A stretch of 57,861 nt of DNA from Pandoraea aquatica (GTDB lineage: Bacteria; Pseudomonadota; Gammaproteobacteria; Burkholderiales; Burkholderiaceae). Made by a program: the position numbers and the translations under genes. Of this stretch, positions 34,444 through 43,885 are shown one piece after another. The stretch spans positions 1 through 57,861 of the forward strand of contig NZ_CABPSN010000014.1 of the NCBI RefSeq assembly GCF_902459565.1, in the 5' to 3' direction. The notes beneath the pieces were generated by a model. The model did not search any database and was not told the DNA's origin. It worked only from the letters and a program-made list of their open reading frames with translations. Within the stretch, counting starts at the first letter, position 1. Every line of letters begins with the position of its first letter.

Positions 34444-36862
34444 TTTTGGCGGCTACCGTCGTGGTGACCTTCTTCGCGACGGGGGTTCGCTTGCGCGGTG
34501 TTGTGGCAGGTGTTGCCACACGTGGCGTCGCCTTGCGACTCGCCGTGGCGCGGGGCTTGGCCGCTGCGCTCGTCGGTCGTGCTTCTCCCACGTCGGCCTC
34601 GCGCTTTTGCGCGGCCCGTTCGAAGACGGCGAGCACGCGTTCCAGATCGTTTTGTTCGCCATCCTCCAGCGGCACCGCGAAACTCAGATCCTTCACGGCC
34701 TTCGCCACCAACCGAATCGACGTGGGTGACGCATGCGCCAGCATGCCCGGAATGGCTTCCATCGCAGCATTCGGGGCCATGCGCAGCAAACCGGCCTGAC
34801 GTCGAATGATCTCGCGGAAACGCTCAATCGAAATCTCGGCATCGCCACGTGGCAACGAACGCGCGAGATTGAACTGCCGCTCGTCCGCTTCGCCATGCAG
34901 ACGGTGCACCCAGAGCAGCGCGCGAATCCCCGCTTCCAGCACACCGCACTGACGCACCTCGTGACGGCGCAGCTCCAGCGCTTCCTTCACGAATGCCACA
35001 TGCTCGGGCGACGTGCCCGGATGCACTCGCACCGCCGTGCCGTCGCTGCCATGCAACCCGGCGAGTGCCTGCACCCACGGCTGGCCGTAGATCGTCTCGA
35101 ACGCCTTCTCGTAGCCGTCGTCGCGTATGTCGCGGTAGAAGTTCAGCGACTGCTCGATCGCCGTCGACACCGCCGTTTCGAACGCGAGGAACGGATTGTC
35201 GGGCGACACCGTATGACGCGTCTCCCGCACCCGTTCCGCTTTCTCGGCGAACGGCACGGCAAACGGATTACGATCCGACCAAAGCTCGTAACTCACCCGC
35301 AGGGGATGCAGCACCCGCAGCCAGTACGCTGACGTCGGCGTCACCGCGGCACGCACCCACGGCTGCACGAGACTGCGATACAACCCCAGATGAATGTCGG
35401 ACAGATGCGCCACCGCCGCGAAACGGCGGTCGCTCTGCGTGTCCGGTTGGACGATGGCGCGCACGTCCTCCACGCTGCGGCGCTGAATCGACATCACGTA
35501 ATCGCCTTCGGCCAGCTCGCCGTGCAGCGTGTCGTCCGTCTTGTCGGCGATCTGCGCCTGATAGATGCCCGCAGGCAACACGTCGATCAGATCGATGTTG
35601 TTGACGAACTTTCGGTGCTCCTTGCGGCCCGTGCTGCCCGACACGAAGATGCCGAGATGGCCGATGCTGTCGTGCGTGGCGTAGACGATGGTCTGATCGT
35701 GACTGAGCACTTCCGCGTCGTCGCGATACATGTCCGTCACGAAGCCGAGCGCCTGCGGGGGCGGCGTAATGTTGTCGCCGTACGAGCAGAACACCACGAT
35801 GGGCGAACGGATGTTGCGCAGATCGAGCCGGATGCCGTCGCTCGTGATCAGCTCCGCGCTCGTGAGCCGGTTGCCGACGAACAGGTTGTCGACGATGTAC
35901 TGCATCTCCTGCGCGTTCAGGAAGACGTGCCCGCCCCAGTACTTCTCGAAGCCGAGATAGCGCGGCGCTTCCGTATCGACGTTCGCGTACAGGTGGTACT
36001 TCTTACGCCAGAGCGTGTTCGCCGGATCGAGGTTCTCGAAGTTCTGCACCAGCCACGCGCCGTCGAAGCGGCCGTCGCCGAGATCGCTCGTCAATGCCGT
36101 GAGCCAACTGCCGCCGAGCAGACCGCCGGAATAGCGCATCGGATTGCGTCCGCGCCAGCCGGCCCAGTACGACACCGGTGCACCCGCCACGATGATCGGA
36201 CCGAACAGCTCGGGGCGCATCGCGGCCGTCATCAGAATCTGCCATCCGGCCTGACAGTTGCCGATGACCGCCGGCTTGCCTGCGCTTTCCGGGTGCATCG
36301 AGATGACCTTCTCGAGAAACGCCGCTTCGGCGCGCATCACGTCCTCGACCGTTTGGCCGGGCACGGGGTCGGGCAGGAAGCCGACGAAATAGCACGGATG
36401 ACCCGCGCGCAACGCCGCGCCGATCTCGCTGTCGGGCTTGAAACCGCCGATGCCCGGGCCGTGTCCCGCGCGTGGATCGACCACGACGAACGGACGCGCG
36501 TTGGGCAGCGTGGGCGTGTCCTTCGGTGGCACGATGCGCATCAGGCAATAGTTGCAGGGACGCGGCAGGTCGTGGGCGTCGAGAATCACCTCGGCGTCGA
36601 AATCGAGCACGTTGGGGGCGGATTCGGCCAGATGTTCCTGATACTGATTGCCGCGCTGACGCATCACATCGGCAAACAGCACGCTGCGTTGCCACGCGTC
36701 GACGGCGTACTCGGCGGCGGCCGACATCCACGGCAGATTCGCGAGCCACGGATTGGCGGCCAGCCACGGGGCTTCTCCTGTGGCGGCAGACGAGGTGGCG
36801 CGAGCGCTTCGAGGGGACTGAGACGAGCGGCGTTCCAGTGCGGCAGACGACTTGGCGGGCAT
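34409..36862 (-). CDS. DUF3141 protein with PHA-synthase-like alpha/beta hydrolase fold
   Basis: An 817-residue DUF3141 protein. The hydrolase part carries a triad laid out as in polyhydroxyalkanoate synthases: Cys203 in GNCQAGW, Asp363 in YGDNITPP and His402 in IGHLGIF. The N-terminal 45 residues are low-complexity, with the PWLA-rich segment. The last 60 residues are Lys/Ala/Thr/Pro-rich, like a histone H1 or PhaM tail, and would bind DNA or a polyanion. It is 66 bp downstream of an ABC-2 permease and may be the last gene of that operon. The function of the family is not settled; polyester or fatty-acyl metabolism is a reasonable guess. Confidence 0.88.
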   Translation of the reverse strand: MPAKSSAALERRSSQSPRSARATSSAATGEAPWLAANPWLANLPWMSAAAEYAVDAWQRSVLFADVMRQRGNQYQEHLAESAPNVLDFDAEVILDAHDLPRPCNYCLMRIVPPKDTPTLPNARPFVVVDPRAGHGPGIGGFKPDSEIGAALRAGHPCYFVGFLPDPVPGQTVEDVMRAEAAFLEKVISMHPESAGKPAVIGNCQAGWQILMTAAMRPELFGPIIVAGAPVSYWAGWRGRNPMRYSGGLLGGSWLTALTSDLGDGRFDGAWLVQNFENLDPANTLWRKKYHLYANVDTEAPRYLGFEKYWGGHVFLNAQEMQYIVDNLFVGNRLTSAELITSDGIRLDLRNIRSPIVVFCSYGDNITPPPQALGFVTDMYRDDAEVLSHDQTIVYATHDSIGHLGIFVSGSTGRKEHRKFVNNIDLIDVLPAGIYQAQIADKTDDTLHGELAEGDYVMSIQRRSVEDVRAIVQPDTQSDRRFAAVAHLSDIHLGLYRSLVQPWVRAAVTPTSAYWLRVLHPLRVSYELWSDRNPFAVPFAEKAERVRETRHTVSPDNPFLAFETAVSTAIEQSLNFYRDIRDDGYEKAFETIYGQPWVQALAGLHGSDGTAVRVHPGTSPEHVAFVKEALELRRHEVRQCGVLEAGIRALLWVHRLHGEADERQFNLARSLPRGDAEISIERFREIIRRQAGLLRMAPNAAMEAIPGMLAHASPTSIRLVAKAVKDLSFAVPLEDGEQNDLERVLAVFERAAQKREADVGEARPTSAAAKPRATASRKATPRVATPATTPRKRTPVAKKVTTTVAAKTTRTSRAKKTT

Positions 36863-36928
36863 GGCAATGACCTCACAAATCCGGCATGGCGGGGGTGGCG
36901 AGCGCCGCGTTGCGACGTGATGCCAGCG

Positions 36929-38137
36929 CTATGCCATCGAACTGAGCGTGCGACGAAAACGTCGCAGCGAGAAGGCGAAGAACACCGCGCCGATGACTGC
37001 GAGCGCTGCGAACTGCACCCATACGACGCCGATCCCGGCGCCACGGAACAGGATCGCCTGACCCAGTTCGACGAAGTGCGTCGTGGGCGCGGCGAGCATG
37101 ACGTCCTGCACCAGCTTCGGCATGCTTTCGCGCGGCGTGTTCCCGCCCGAAAGCATTTGCAGCGGCAGCAGCACCAGAATCAGCAACATGCCGAACTGTG
37201 GCATCGAGCGCGCGAGCGTCGCGAGAAAGATGCCCATCGACGTCGTGGCGAACAAATGTAGCGTCGCCCCCAGCAGGAACAGCGCCACCGAGCCGCCAAT
37301 CGGCACATGCAGCGCGCCGCTCACGATCAGCCACAGCGACATGGCTGCCGCCATCAGCACGACCAGCCCCATCGACCAGACCTTCGCCAGCATGATCTCG
37401 GTCGGTGTCACCGGCATGACGAGCAAATGCTCGATAGTGCCGTGCTCGCGCTCCCGGATCAGCGCCGCGCCCGTCAGAATGATCGACAGCATCGTGATGT
37501 TGTTGATGATCTGCATGAGCGCGCCGAACCACGCCCGCTCCAGCGTCGGGTTGAAGCGCACGCGCAACGCCAGATCGACGGGCAGCTCCGGCGTGGATCG
37601 GTATCGCTGAAGGAATTCGCGCACTTCCGCCGACACGATCTGCTGCACGTAGCCGCTGCCGGAGAACGCCTGGCTCATGCGCGTGGCGTCCACGTTGAGT
37701 TGCACTTCGGCGGCGCGGCCCGCCAGCACGTCGCGCTGGAAGTTCGGCGGGATGTTCAGCGCAAACGTGTACGCGCCTTCGTCCATGCCCCGGTCGACGG
37801 CGTCTGCCGTAATCATCTGCGGCGGGGTGAACTGCGGCGGGTAGAACGCCGAGACGATGCGCTGCGAGAGCGGCGAGGCGTCTTCGTCCACGATGGCGAT
37901 GGGCGCCATGTGCAACGTCTCGGGTTGCGCCGTGGCCGACGAGTAGACCGATGCCGTGAACGTGTAGATGATGAGCACCAGCATCATCGGGTCGCGCACG
38001 AGACTCCATAGCTCCTTCACGCCGAGCCGGTAGATGTTCGCGACGTGCCGCAACCACGGATGCTTGCGACGCGGCGGTGTAGCGCTGACGTCGTGCGCGG
38101 TGGATGGGGAGGCTTGCGGTGCGTTCGGGCTAGCCAT
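36929..38137 (-). CDS. ABC-2 type export permease (YhhJ-like)
   Basis: A 402-residue inner-membrane permease. One membrane segment near residue 50 (MMLVLIIYTFTASVYSSA) is followed by a large periplasmic loop and five C-terminal segments containing the signature REREHGTIEHLLVMPVTPTEI. It lacks an ATPase; that comes from the RbbA-like gene just upstream. The ATG at 38137 overlaps the RbbA stop (TGATG). Confidence 0.92.
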   Translation of the reverse strand: MASPNAPQASPSTAHDVSATPPRRKHPWLRHVANIYRLGVKELWSLVRDPMMLVLIIYTFTASVYSSATAQPETLHMAPIAIVDEDASPLSQRIVSAFYPPQFTPPQMITADAVDRGMDEGAYTFALNIPPNFQRDVLAGRAAEVQLNVDATRMSQAFSGSGYVQQIVSAEVREFLQRYRSTPELPVDLALRVRFNPTLERAWFGALMQIINNITMLSIILTGAALIREREHGTIEHLLVMPVTPTEIMLAKVWSMGLVVLMAAAMSLWLIVSGALHVPIGGSVALFLLGATLHLFATTSMGIFLATLARSMPQFGMLLILVLLPLQMLSGGNTPRESMPKLVQDVMLAAPTTHFVELGQAILFRGAGIGVVWVQFAALAVIGAVFFAFSLRRFRRTLSSMA

Positions 38138-40917
38138 CACTTGTCCTGTTTCTTGAGCAGCAGGACCGTCGCGCCCAGAATTACGGGCACGGCAATGAGC
38201 ATCGGCCAGAAGGCGTTGCCGAGATCGCCGAAGCCGAGCGCCTTGTTGAAGACGCCGCGACTGATGATCAGCATGTAAGTCGCCGGATAGATCTCGCCGA
38301 TGAACCGGCCCGAGCCCTCCATCGACGGCACCGGCGTGAGCATGCCGGAGAACTGAATCGCCGGAATCATCGTGCCGATCATCGTGAAGAACAGGGCCGC
38401 GATCTGACTGCGGGTAAAGGTGGACGCGAGCAGGCCGATGCCCGTGGCGACCACGTTGAAAATGAAGACGGCGGTGATGAGCGTCAGGAAACTGCCCTTG
38501 ATGGGCACGCCGAAGAGCGTCACGGCGATGAGCGCCATGAGCAGAAAGTTCAGCATGGCGAGCGCCACATACGGGATCTGCTTGCCGATCAGGAATTCCG
38601 TGCGCGTCACCGGTGTCACGTACAGGTTCAGGATCGAGCCGAGTTCCTTTTCACGCACGACCGACAGCGCGGTGAGCATCGCGGGCAGCATCAGCAACAG
38701 CAGCGGAATCACCGCCGGGACCATCGCCGGAAGACTCTTCACGTCGGGGTTGTAGCGAAAGCGCGTCTCGATGTCGAGCGACGCGGTCGGTCTCACCCCG
38801 AGTCGTCGCAACGACTGATCGGCCAGCCAGTTCTGATGCATCCCCTGCACGTAGCCCTGCACGGTTTCGGCACGCATCGGCATCGCGCCGTCGATCCACG
38901 CGCCGATCTGCACGGCTTTGCCGCGCGACACGTCGCGGGCGAAGCCCGGCGGAATCTCGATGGCCAGCGCCAGTTCGCCGTCGCGCAGACGGCGGTCCAT
39001 ATCGTCGTAATCGCTGATGGGCGGCTGTTCGATGAAGTACCGTGACCCCGCAATATTCAGCGCGTAGTTCTGACTCATCGTGGTCTGGTCGCGGTCGAGC
39101 ACGGCGTAGCGCAGATCCTCGACGTCCATGCTGATGCCGTAACCCATCACCAGCATGAGCACGAGCGAGCCGACCAGCGCCAGCGTGGCGCGCACCGGAT
39201 CGCGCTGCAACTCCAGCGTCTCGCGCCAGAGGTAGCTGATCATCCGTCCCAACGAGAAACCCTTGAGCTTGCCGTGTGACGGTGCCGCAGCAGTGGCGCC
39301 CGCTTCTGCGCCCGCTTCCGCCTTCGGTGTCTCGGGGGCTTCCGGCGTGCCGCCACCGGCCTCCACCAGGTATTCGATGAACGCCTGTTCGAGCGTGTCT
39401 GCGCCTTTGTCCTTCGTGATTTTCGCGGGCGGATCGGAGACGAGCACCTTGCCCGCATGCATCAGCGAGATGCGGTCGCAGCGGTCGGCCTCGTTCATGA
39501 AGTGCGTGGAGATGAAGATCGTCACGCGGTCGCGCCGGGACAACTCCACCAGTAGACGCCAGAAGTTGTCGCGCGCGACGGGATCGACGCCGGACGTCGG
39601 TTCGTCGAGGATCAGCAGTTCGGGCTTGTGCACCATTGCCACGGCCAGCGACAGGCGCTGACGCATGCCGAGCGGAATGCTGTCGGGCAATGTGTCGAGT
39701 ACGTCGGCCAGTCCGAAGCGCTGCACCATCTCGTCGACGCGCGCGCCGACTTCGGCCTCGGGCACGTGGAACAACCGCGCGTGCAGCACAAGGTTCTGAT
39801 GCACCGTCAGTTCGGTGTAGAGCGAGAACGCCTGCGACATGTAGCCCACGCGACGCCGCGTGTCGATGTCCTTCGGGTCGACTTCATGCCCGAAGAGCCA
39901 CGCCTGTCCTTCGCTCGCTTGCAGCAGGCCCGTGAGCATCTTCATCGTGGTCGACTTGCCGCAACCGTTCGAGCCGAGAAAGCCGAAAATTTCCCCGCGA
40001 CGAATCCGGAAGTCCACATGATCGACCGCGACGAAATCGCCGAAGCGCATCGTCAGCCCCTTGGCTTCGATGGCGATCTCGGTGTGCTCGTCGATATGCA
40101 GCGGCGGGATCACGACCGGCTCGTAGCCGCGTTTCTTTTCCTCGGGTAGCAGATCGATGAAGGCGGCTTCGAGGTTGTCGCGATGCGTGCGGGCGAGCAG
40201 TTCGGCCGGTGTGCCGGTGGCGAGGATGTTGCCCGCGTCCATGGCGACGAGCCAGTCGAAGCGCTGCGCTTCGTCCATGTAGGCGGTCGCGACGATCACG
40301 CTCATCGCCGGCCGTTCGCGTCGAATACGCGCGATCAGATCCCAGAACTGCGCGCGGGCGAGCGGGTCCACGCCCGTGGTCGGCTCGTCGAGAATCAGCA
40401 GATCGGGGTCGTGAATCAGTGCGCAACACAGGCCGAGCTTCTGCTTCATACCGCCGGAGAGCTTGCCCGCCGGACGCGCGAGAAACGGATGCAGACCGGT
40501 GCTGCGCGTGAGGTCGTCGATACGGCGGCGTCGCTCTGCGGCGTCGTGACCGAACAGGCGCGCGAAGAATTGCAGGTTCTCCTCGACGGAGAGCGTCGGA
40601 TACAGGTTCTTGCCCAGCCCCTGCGGCATGTAGGCGATGCGCGGGCACACGAGGTCGCGGTGCGCTTTGCTCGCCATATCGCCGCCCAGCGCTTCGACGG
40701 TGCCCGTCTGCACGGCACGCGCGCCCGCGATGAGCGAGAGCAGCGTCGATTTGCCGACGCCGTCCGGACCGATCAGCCCAACCATGCAATTCGCCGGGAT
40801 GTCGATGGAGACGTCATCGAGCGCGACCGTCTTGCGGCCGTACTTCAGCGTGACGTCAACGACATGCACGACAGGCGGTGCGCCGTGTCCCGGTGGAGGC
40901 GAGAGGGAAGCCGTCAT
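38137..40917 (-). CDS. rbbA: RbbA-like protein: two ABC ATPases fused to an ABC-2 permease
   Basis: A 926-residue protein with two nucleotide-binding domains and a membrane domain. Domain 1 (about 18-250) has Walker [12 protein letters not shown] and signature [10 protein letters not shown]; domain 2 (about 285-500) has [12 protein letters not shown] and [12 protein letters not shown], a weak signature without the usual LSGGQ; the membrane part (about 570-926) contains [18 protein letters not shown]. The name RbbA comes from a proposed ribosome-associated ATPase in E. coli, but operon context with HlyD and outer-membrane factor points to export. 10 bp separate it from the HlyD gene. Confidence 0.92.
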   Translation of the reverse strand: MTASLSPPPGHGAPPVVHVVDVTLKYGRKTVALDDVSIDIPANCMVGLIGPDGVGKSTLLSLIAGARAVQTGTVEALGGDMASKAHRDLVCPRIAYMPQGLGKNLYPTLSVEENLQFFARLFGHDAAERRRRIDDLTRSTGLHPFLARPAGKLSGGMKQKLGLCCALIHDPDLLILDEPTTGVDPLARAQFWDLIARIRRERPAMSVIVATAYMDEAQRFDWLVAMDAGNILATGTPAELLARTHRDNLEAAFIDLLPEEKKRGYEPVVIPPLHIDEHTEIAIEAKGLTMRFGDFVAVDHVDFRIRRGEIFGFLGSNGCGKSTTMKMLTGLLQASEGQAWLFGHEVDPKDIDTRRRVGYMSQAFSLYTELTVHQNLVLHARLFHVPEAEVGARVDEMVQRFGLADVLDTLPDSIPLGMRQRLSLAVAMVHKPELLILDEPTSGVDPVARDNFWRLLVELSRRDRVTIFISTHFMNEADRCDRISLMHAGKVLVSDPPAKITKDKGADTLEQAFIEYLVEAGGGTPEAPETPKAEAGAEAGATAAAPSHGKLKGFSLGRMISYLWRETLELQRDPVRATLALVGSLVLMLVMGYGISMDVEDLRYAVLDRDQTTMSQNYALNIAGSRYFIEQPPISDYDDMDRRLRDGELALAIEIPPGFARDVSRGKAVQIGAWIDGAMPMRAETVQGYVQGMHQNWLADQSLRRLGVRPTASLDIETRFRYNPDVKSLPAMVPAVIPLLLLMLPAMLTALSVVREKELGSILNLYVTPVTRTEFLIGKQIPYVALAMLNFLLMALIAVTLFGVPIKGSFLTLITAVFIFNVVATGIGLLASTFTRSQIAALFFTMIGTMIPAIQFSGMLTPVPSMEGSGRFIGEIYPATYMLIISRGVFNKALGFGDLGNAFWPMLIAVPVILGATVLLLKKQDK

Positions 40918-40927
40918 GATGCGCGGC

Positions 40928-42001
40928 TCACTGCGGCAGCTTGGTCTGCAACTGGGCCGGCCATTCGGCCTTACTGTCGGTCTTCACCCATGCCACGCCG
41001 GGCAGGCCGGTCTTCACGAGCTTCAGATGCTGTTGCAGCAACTCGGGCGCGATTTGCGCGCGTACACGGAACATCAGCTTCTGACGCTCGCTCTCGGTCT
41101 CCACCGTCTTCGGTGTGAACTGCGCCGTGCTGGAGACGAACGAGATGCTGGCGGGAATGACGAACTGCGGCGCGGCGTCGAGCACGATGCGGGCTTCGGC
41201 ACCCATCGCGAGGCGTCCTGCGACGGCTTCGGGCAGGAAGAACGTCATGTACACATCCGACAGGTCAACGAGGTTGAGCACCTTGCCACCGGCCGCAAGC
41301 ACTTCGCCCGGCTGCGCGACGCGATACTGCACACGCCCGTCGCGTGGTGCCTTGAGTTCGCTGTCGGTGATGTCGGCTTCGATCCGGCTGATGGTGGCCT
41401 GCGCGGCTTCGACCGTCGATTTCGAGCCGGTGACTTGCGCGTTGGCGGCTTCCACGGCCGATTGTGCGGCGGCGACCTGCGCCTTGGCCGCAGTGACGGC
41501 GGCGCGGGTGCTGCGCACGCGTGCACGGTCATCGTCGAGTTCCTGCACCGACGATGCCCCTTCCTTCGAGAGCGTTTCCGAGCGCGAGAGACGGCGTTGT
41601 GCGGCGTCGAGTTCGGCTTCGCGCGCGGCGACATTGGCTTCGGCCGTCGCTTTGTCGGACAGACGTGCTGCCGCCTGTGCCTGAATTGCGGCGACGTTGG
41701 TCACGGCTTGTTGGTACTGCGCACGGGCTTCGTCGCGTTGCGCGTTGAGCGTGTCGATCTGCATCTTCGCGAGGACTTGTCCCGCCTTCACGAAGTCGCC
41801 TTCGCGCACGTAGATCGCTTCGACGCGTCCGGCCATCTTCGTCGCGATATCGACTTCGGTGGCTTCGATGCGTCCGTTGCCGCTGGCGAAACCGTCGCCC
41901 GGGCCGGTGTGGCTGTAGGTCTTCCATCCGTACCATCCCAGCCCGATCACGACGAGCACGATCAACGCTGGGACGAGTTTCTTAATGTTGGGAAGTGCCA
42001 T
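40928..42001 (-). CDS. HlyD/membrane-fusion protein (YhiI-like)
   Basis: A 357-residue periplasmic adaptor. One N-terminal anchor (residues 11-26) is followed by a lipoyl half ([23 protein letters not shown]), a long coiled-coil hairpin rich in Ala, Gln and Arg (about 75-205), the second lipoyl half ([21 protein letters not shown]) and a beta-barrel domain. It should link the RbbA/YhhJ exporter to the outer-membrane factor encoded 19 bp upstream. Confidence 0.93.
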   Translation of the reverse strand: MALPNIKKLVPALIVLVVIGLGWYGWKTYSHTGPGDGFASGNGRIEATEVDIATKMAGRVEAIYVREGDFVKAGQVLAKMQIDTLNAQRDEARAQYQQAVTNVAAIQAQAAARLSDKATAEANVAAREAELDAAQRRLSRSETLSKEGASSVQELDDDRARVRSTRAAVTAAKAQVAAAQSAVEAANAQVTGSKSTVEAAQATISRIEADITDSELKAPRDGRVQYRVAQPGEVLAAGGKVLNLVDLSDVYMTFFLPEAVAGRLAMGAEARIVLDAAPQFVIPASISFVSSTAQFTPKTVETESERQKLMFRVRAQIAPELLQQHLKLVKTGLPGVAWVKTDSKAEWPAQLQTKLPQ

Positions 42002-42020
42002 GTTTGCTGACCTCTTGAAT

Positions 42021-43646
42021 TTATTGAACGGTCTGCGCAGCGTTCGCCGTGCCCGGCGATGGCTCGACGACGCGGGGCGTTTGTCCGAACAGTCCCGAGG
42101 GTGTGTCGGCCGCAGGCATCAGACGGCTGCCGCCGCCGAGCGCCGTGTAGAGCGACACGCGGGCGGAGAGCAGCGCGCGTCGCGTCTGCACCGTGGTTTG
42201 TTCGATGGCGAGGAGATCGCGTTGGGCGTCGAGCACTTCGAGGAACGCGGCTGCGCCGTGGTCGTAACGCAGCTTGGCGAGACGCGCACGTTCCGCCTGT
42301 GCGTCCTGCGTCGCTTGCAGGATCGTGACCTGCTCGGCGAGCCAGCGGCGTGCGCTCAGCGCATCGGCGACGTCGCGGAATGCGCCCTGAATCGTCTTCT
42401 CGTAATTCGCCACCGACTCCACGCGACGCGCTTCGGCCAGATCGAGATTATTGACGAGACGTCCGCCCTGGAAGATCGGAATGTTGATGCTCGGCGTGAA
42501 GGTCCACGCGGCGCTGCCTGCTTTGAACAGACCGTCGAGCGCGCTGCTTGCTGTGCCGACGGAGCCCGTCAGCGTGATCTGCGGGAAGAACGCTGCGCGG
42601 GCTGCGCCAATGTTGGCGTGCGCGGCACGCAGCTGATACTCGGCGGCGATGATGTCCGGACGATCCTCCAGCAACGACGACGGCAAGCCGGGGTCGAGAT
42701 CGCGCATCAGGCCGGCATCGTCGACGGTGCGATCGAGCGCCTGCGGCGAGGTGTCGATGGGCACGCCGACAAGCACTTGCAATGCGTGTGCCTGCGCCGC
42801 GCGCTGCTGTTCGAGCTGCGTGACGAGCGCCCGCGCCTGTTGCCATAACGTGGTGACTTCGGTGAGGTCGAGCTTCGACGTCGAGCCGACTTGCTCGCGT
42901 CGCGTGAAGATGCGCAGCGACTCGGCACGGCTATCGACCGTTTGCTGCGCGAGCGCGATGCGTTCGTCGAATTCGCGCAGACTCAGCCACGTCTGCGCCA
43001 CTTGCGAGATCAGGCTGAGTTCGAGGGCACGACGAGAGGCGTCGGATGCGAGGTAGTCGTCGAGCGCGGCGTCTTTCAGATTGCGGATGCGGCCCCAGAA
43101 GTCCAGCTCCCATGTCGACAGGCCAAGGCCCACCTGGTACTGACTGCTGATGTAGGGATTGCCGGTCAGGCTCAGGTCGCCGGGCAGACGTTGCCGTGTG
43201 CCGCTCGCGCCGATGCCTGCGGAGGGGAATAAATCGGCGCGTTGAATGCCGTACACCGCGCGCGCCTGTTCTACACGCGCTAACGCGACGCGCAGATCGC
43301 GATTGTTCGTGAGTGCGGTGTCGATGAGGCTGCGTAGCTGCGGATCGGCGAAATACTCGTGCCAGTCGAGCGCGGAGGCTGGCTGAGCGGTTGCCGTTGC
43401 GGGTGAGGCGCTGACGTCCGGCGTCCACACATTGGCGACAGGGGCGGCGGGGCGCTCGTACGTGGGCGCCATCGAGATACAGCCACTGAGCACGGCAGCG
43501 GTGAGCGCAGCCGTGATCGATATGAGGGACCTGGGCCTAATGGGCCTAATGTGTCTATTGAGCCTGCTAGGCCTGACGGACGTTGGGGACATCGCTGGGG
43601 TATTCGCGATGTCGGAACGCATACGTGGATTGCATGGTTTCGCCAT
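42021..43646 (-). CDS. Outer-membrane efflux lipoprotein (NodT/OprM type)
   Basis: A 541-residue outer-membrane factor with the typical two repeated helical halves. A lipobox LSGC places the lipid anchor at Cys56 when the first ATG is used; the n-region would then be about 40 residues, which is long. An internal ATG at 43592 would give a normal signal. GGAGG lies 11 bases upstream of the first ATG. It is the first gene of the operon with HlyD, RbbA, YhhJ and possibly DUF3141. Substrate unknown. Confidence 0.9.
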   Translation of the reverse strand: MAKPCNPRMRSDIANTPAMSPTSVRPSRLNRHIRPIRPRSLISITAALTAAVLSGCISMAPTYERPAAPVANVWTPDVSASPATATAQPASALDWHEYFADPQLRSLIDTALTNNRDLRVALARVEQARAVYGIQRADLFPSAGIGASGTRQRLPGDLSLTGNPYISSQYQVGLGLSTWELDFWGRIRNLKDAALDDYLASDASRRALELSLISQVAQTWLSLREFDERIALAQQTVDSRAESLRIFTRREQVGSTSKLDLTEVTTLWQQARALVTQLEQQRAAQAHALQVLVGVPIDTSPQALDRTVDDAGLMRDLDPGLPSSLLEDRPDIIAAEYQLRAAHANIGAARAAFFPQITLTGSVGTASSALDGLFKAGSAAWTFTPSINIPIFQGGRLVNNLDLAEARRVESVANYEKTIQGAFRDVADALSARRWLAEQVTILQATQDAQAERARLAKLRYDHGAAAFLEVLDAQRDLLAIEQTTVQTRRALLSARVSLYTALGGGSRLMPAADTPSGLFGQTPRVVEPSPGTANAAQTVQ

Positions 43647-43885
43647 AGAAGCTTCGACCTCCCGACGGACACCTAACTATATCGTGGGTGACGTCAATCG
43701 GCGTATACCAAAGAGGTCGAAAAAAGCGAACGGTTGTGCTAAATCAAGAAAGGCCTCGAATCGACTAGAGCGTCAATTCGAGGCCTTTCCGGGTGAAGCG
43801 TCACCGACATGCAATGTAGGGAAGCGTGTTGCGTTTCAAACGGCAATTCGCTTCATATTGGTGCGGCGGTGTGAGGATGTAGGGA
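43647..43885. other. Intergenic region between trpE and the efflux operon
   Basis: This gap contains the trpE terminator at 43748-43789 and, to its left, the presumed promoter of the efflux operon. An 8-bp palindrome TGACGTCA lies near 43690-43697. I see no ORF with a ribosome site. Confidence 0.5.
43748..43789 (-). terminator. Strong terminator after trpE
   Basis: Arms GAAAGGCCTCGAAT (43748-43761) and ATTCGAGGCCTTTC (43776-43789) are perfect 14-bp inverted copies with a 14-nt loop, 97 bp after the trpE stop. It would end trpE transcription before the efflux operon, so trpE is not cotranscribed with trpGDC. Confidence 0.8.

Noticed and set aside
35390-37261. A 623-codon plus-strand frame across the DUF3141 gene
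   Set aside because: It runs opposite to a recognisable DUF3141 protein and has a shadow-like composition.
43550-43590. A short GGGCCTAAT direct repeat in the outer-membrane-factor signal region
   Set aside because: Two copies inside a coding region encode part of a basic segment; no evidence for a mobile element.
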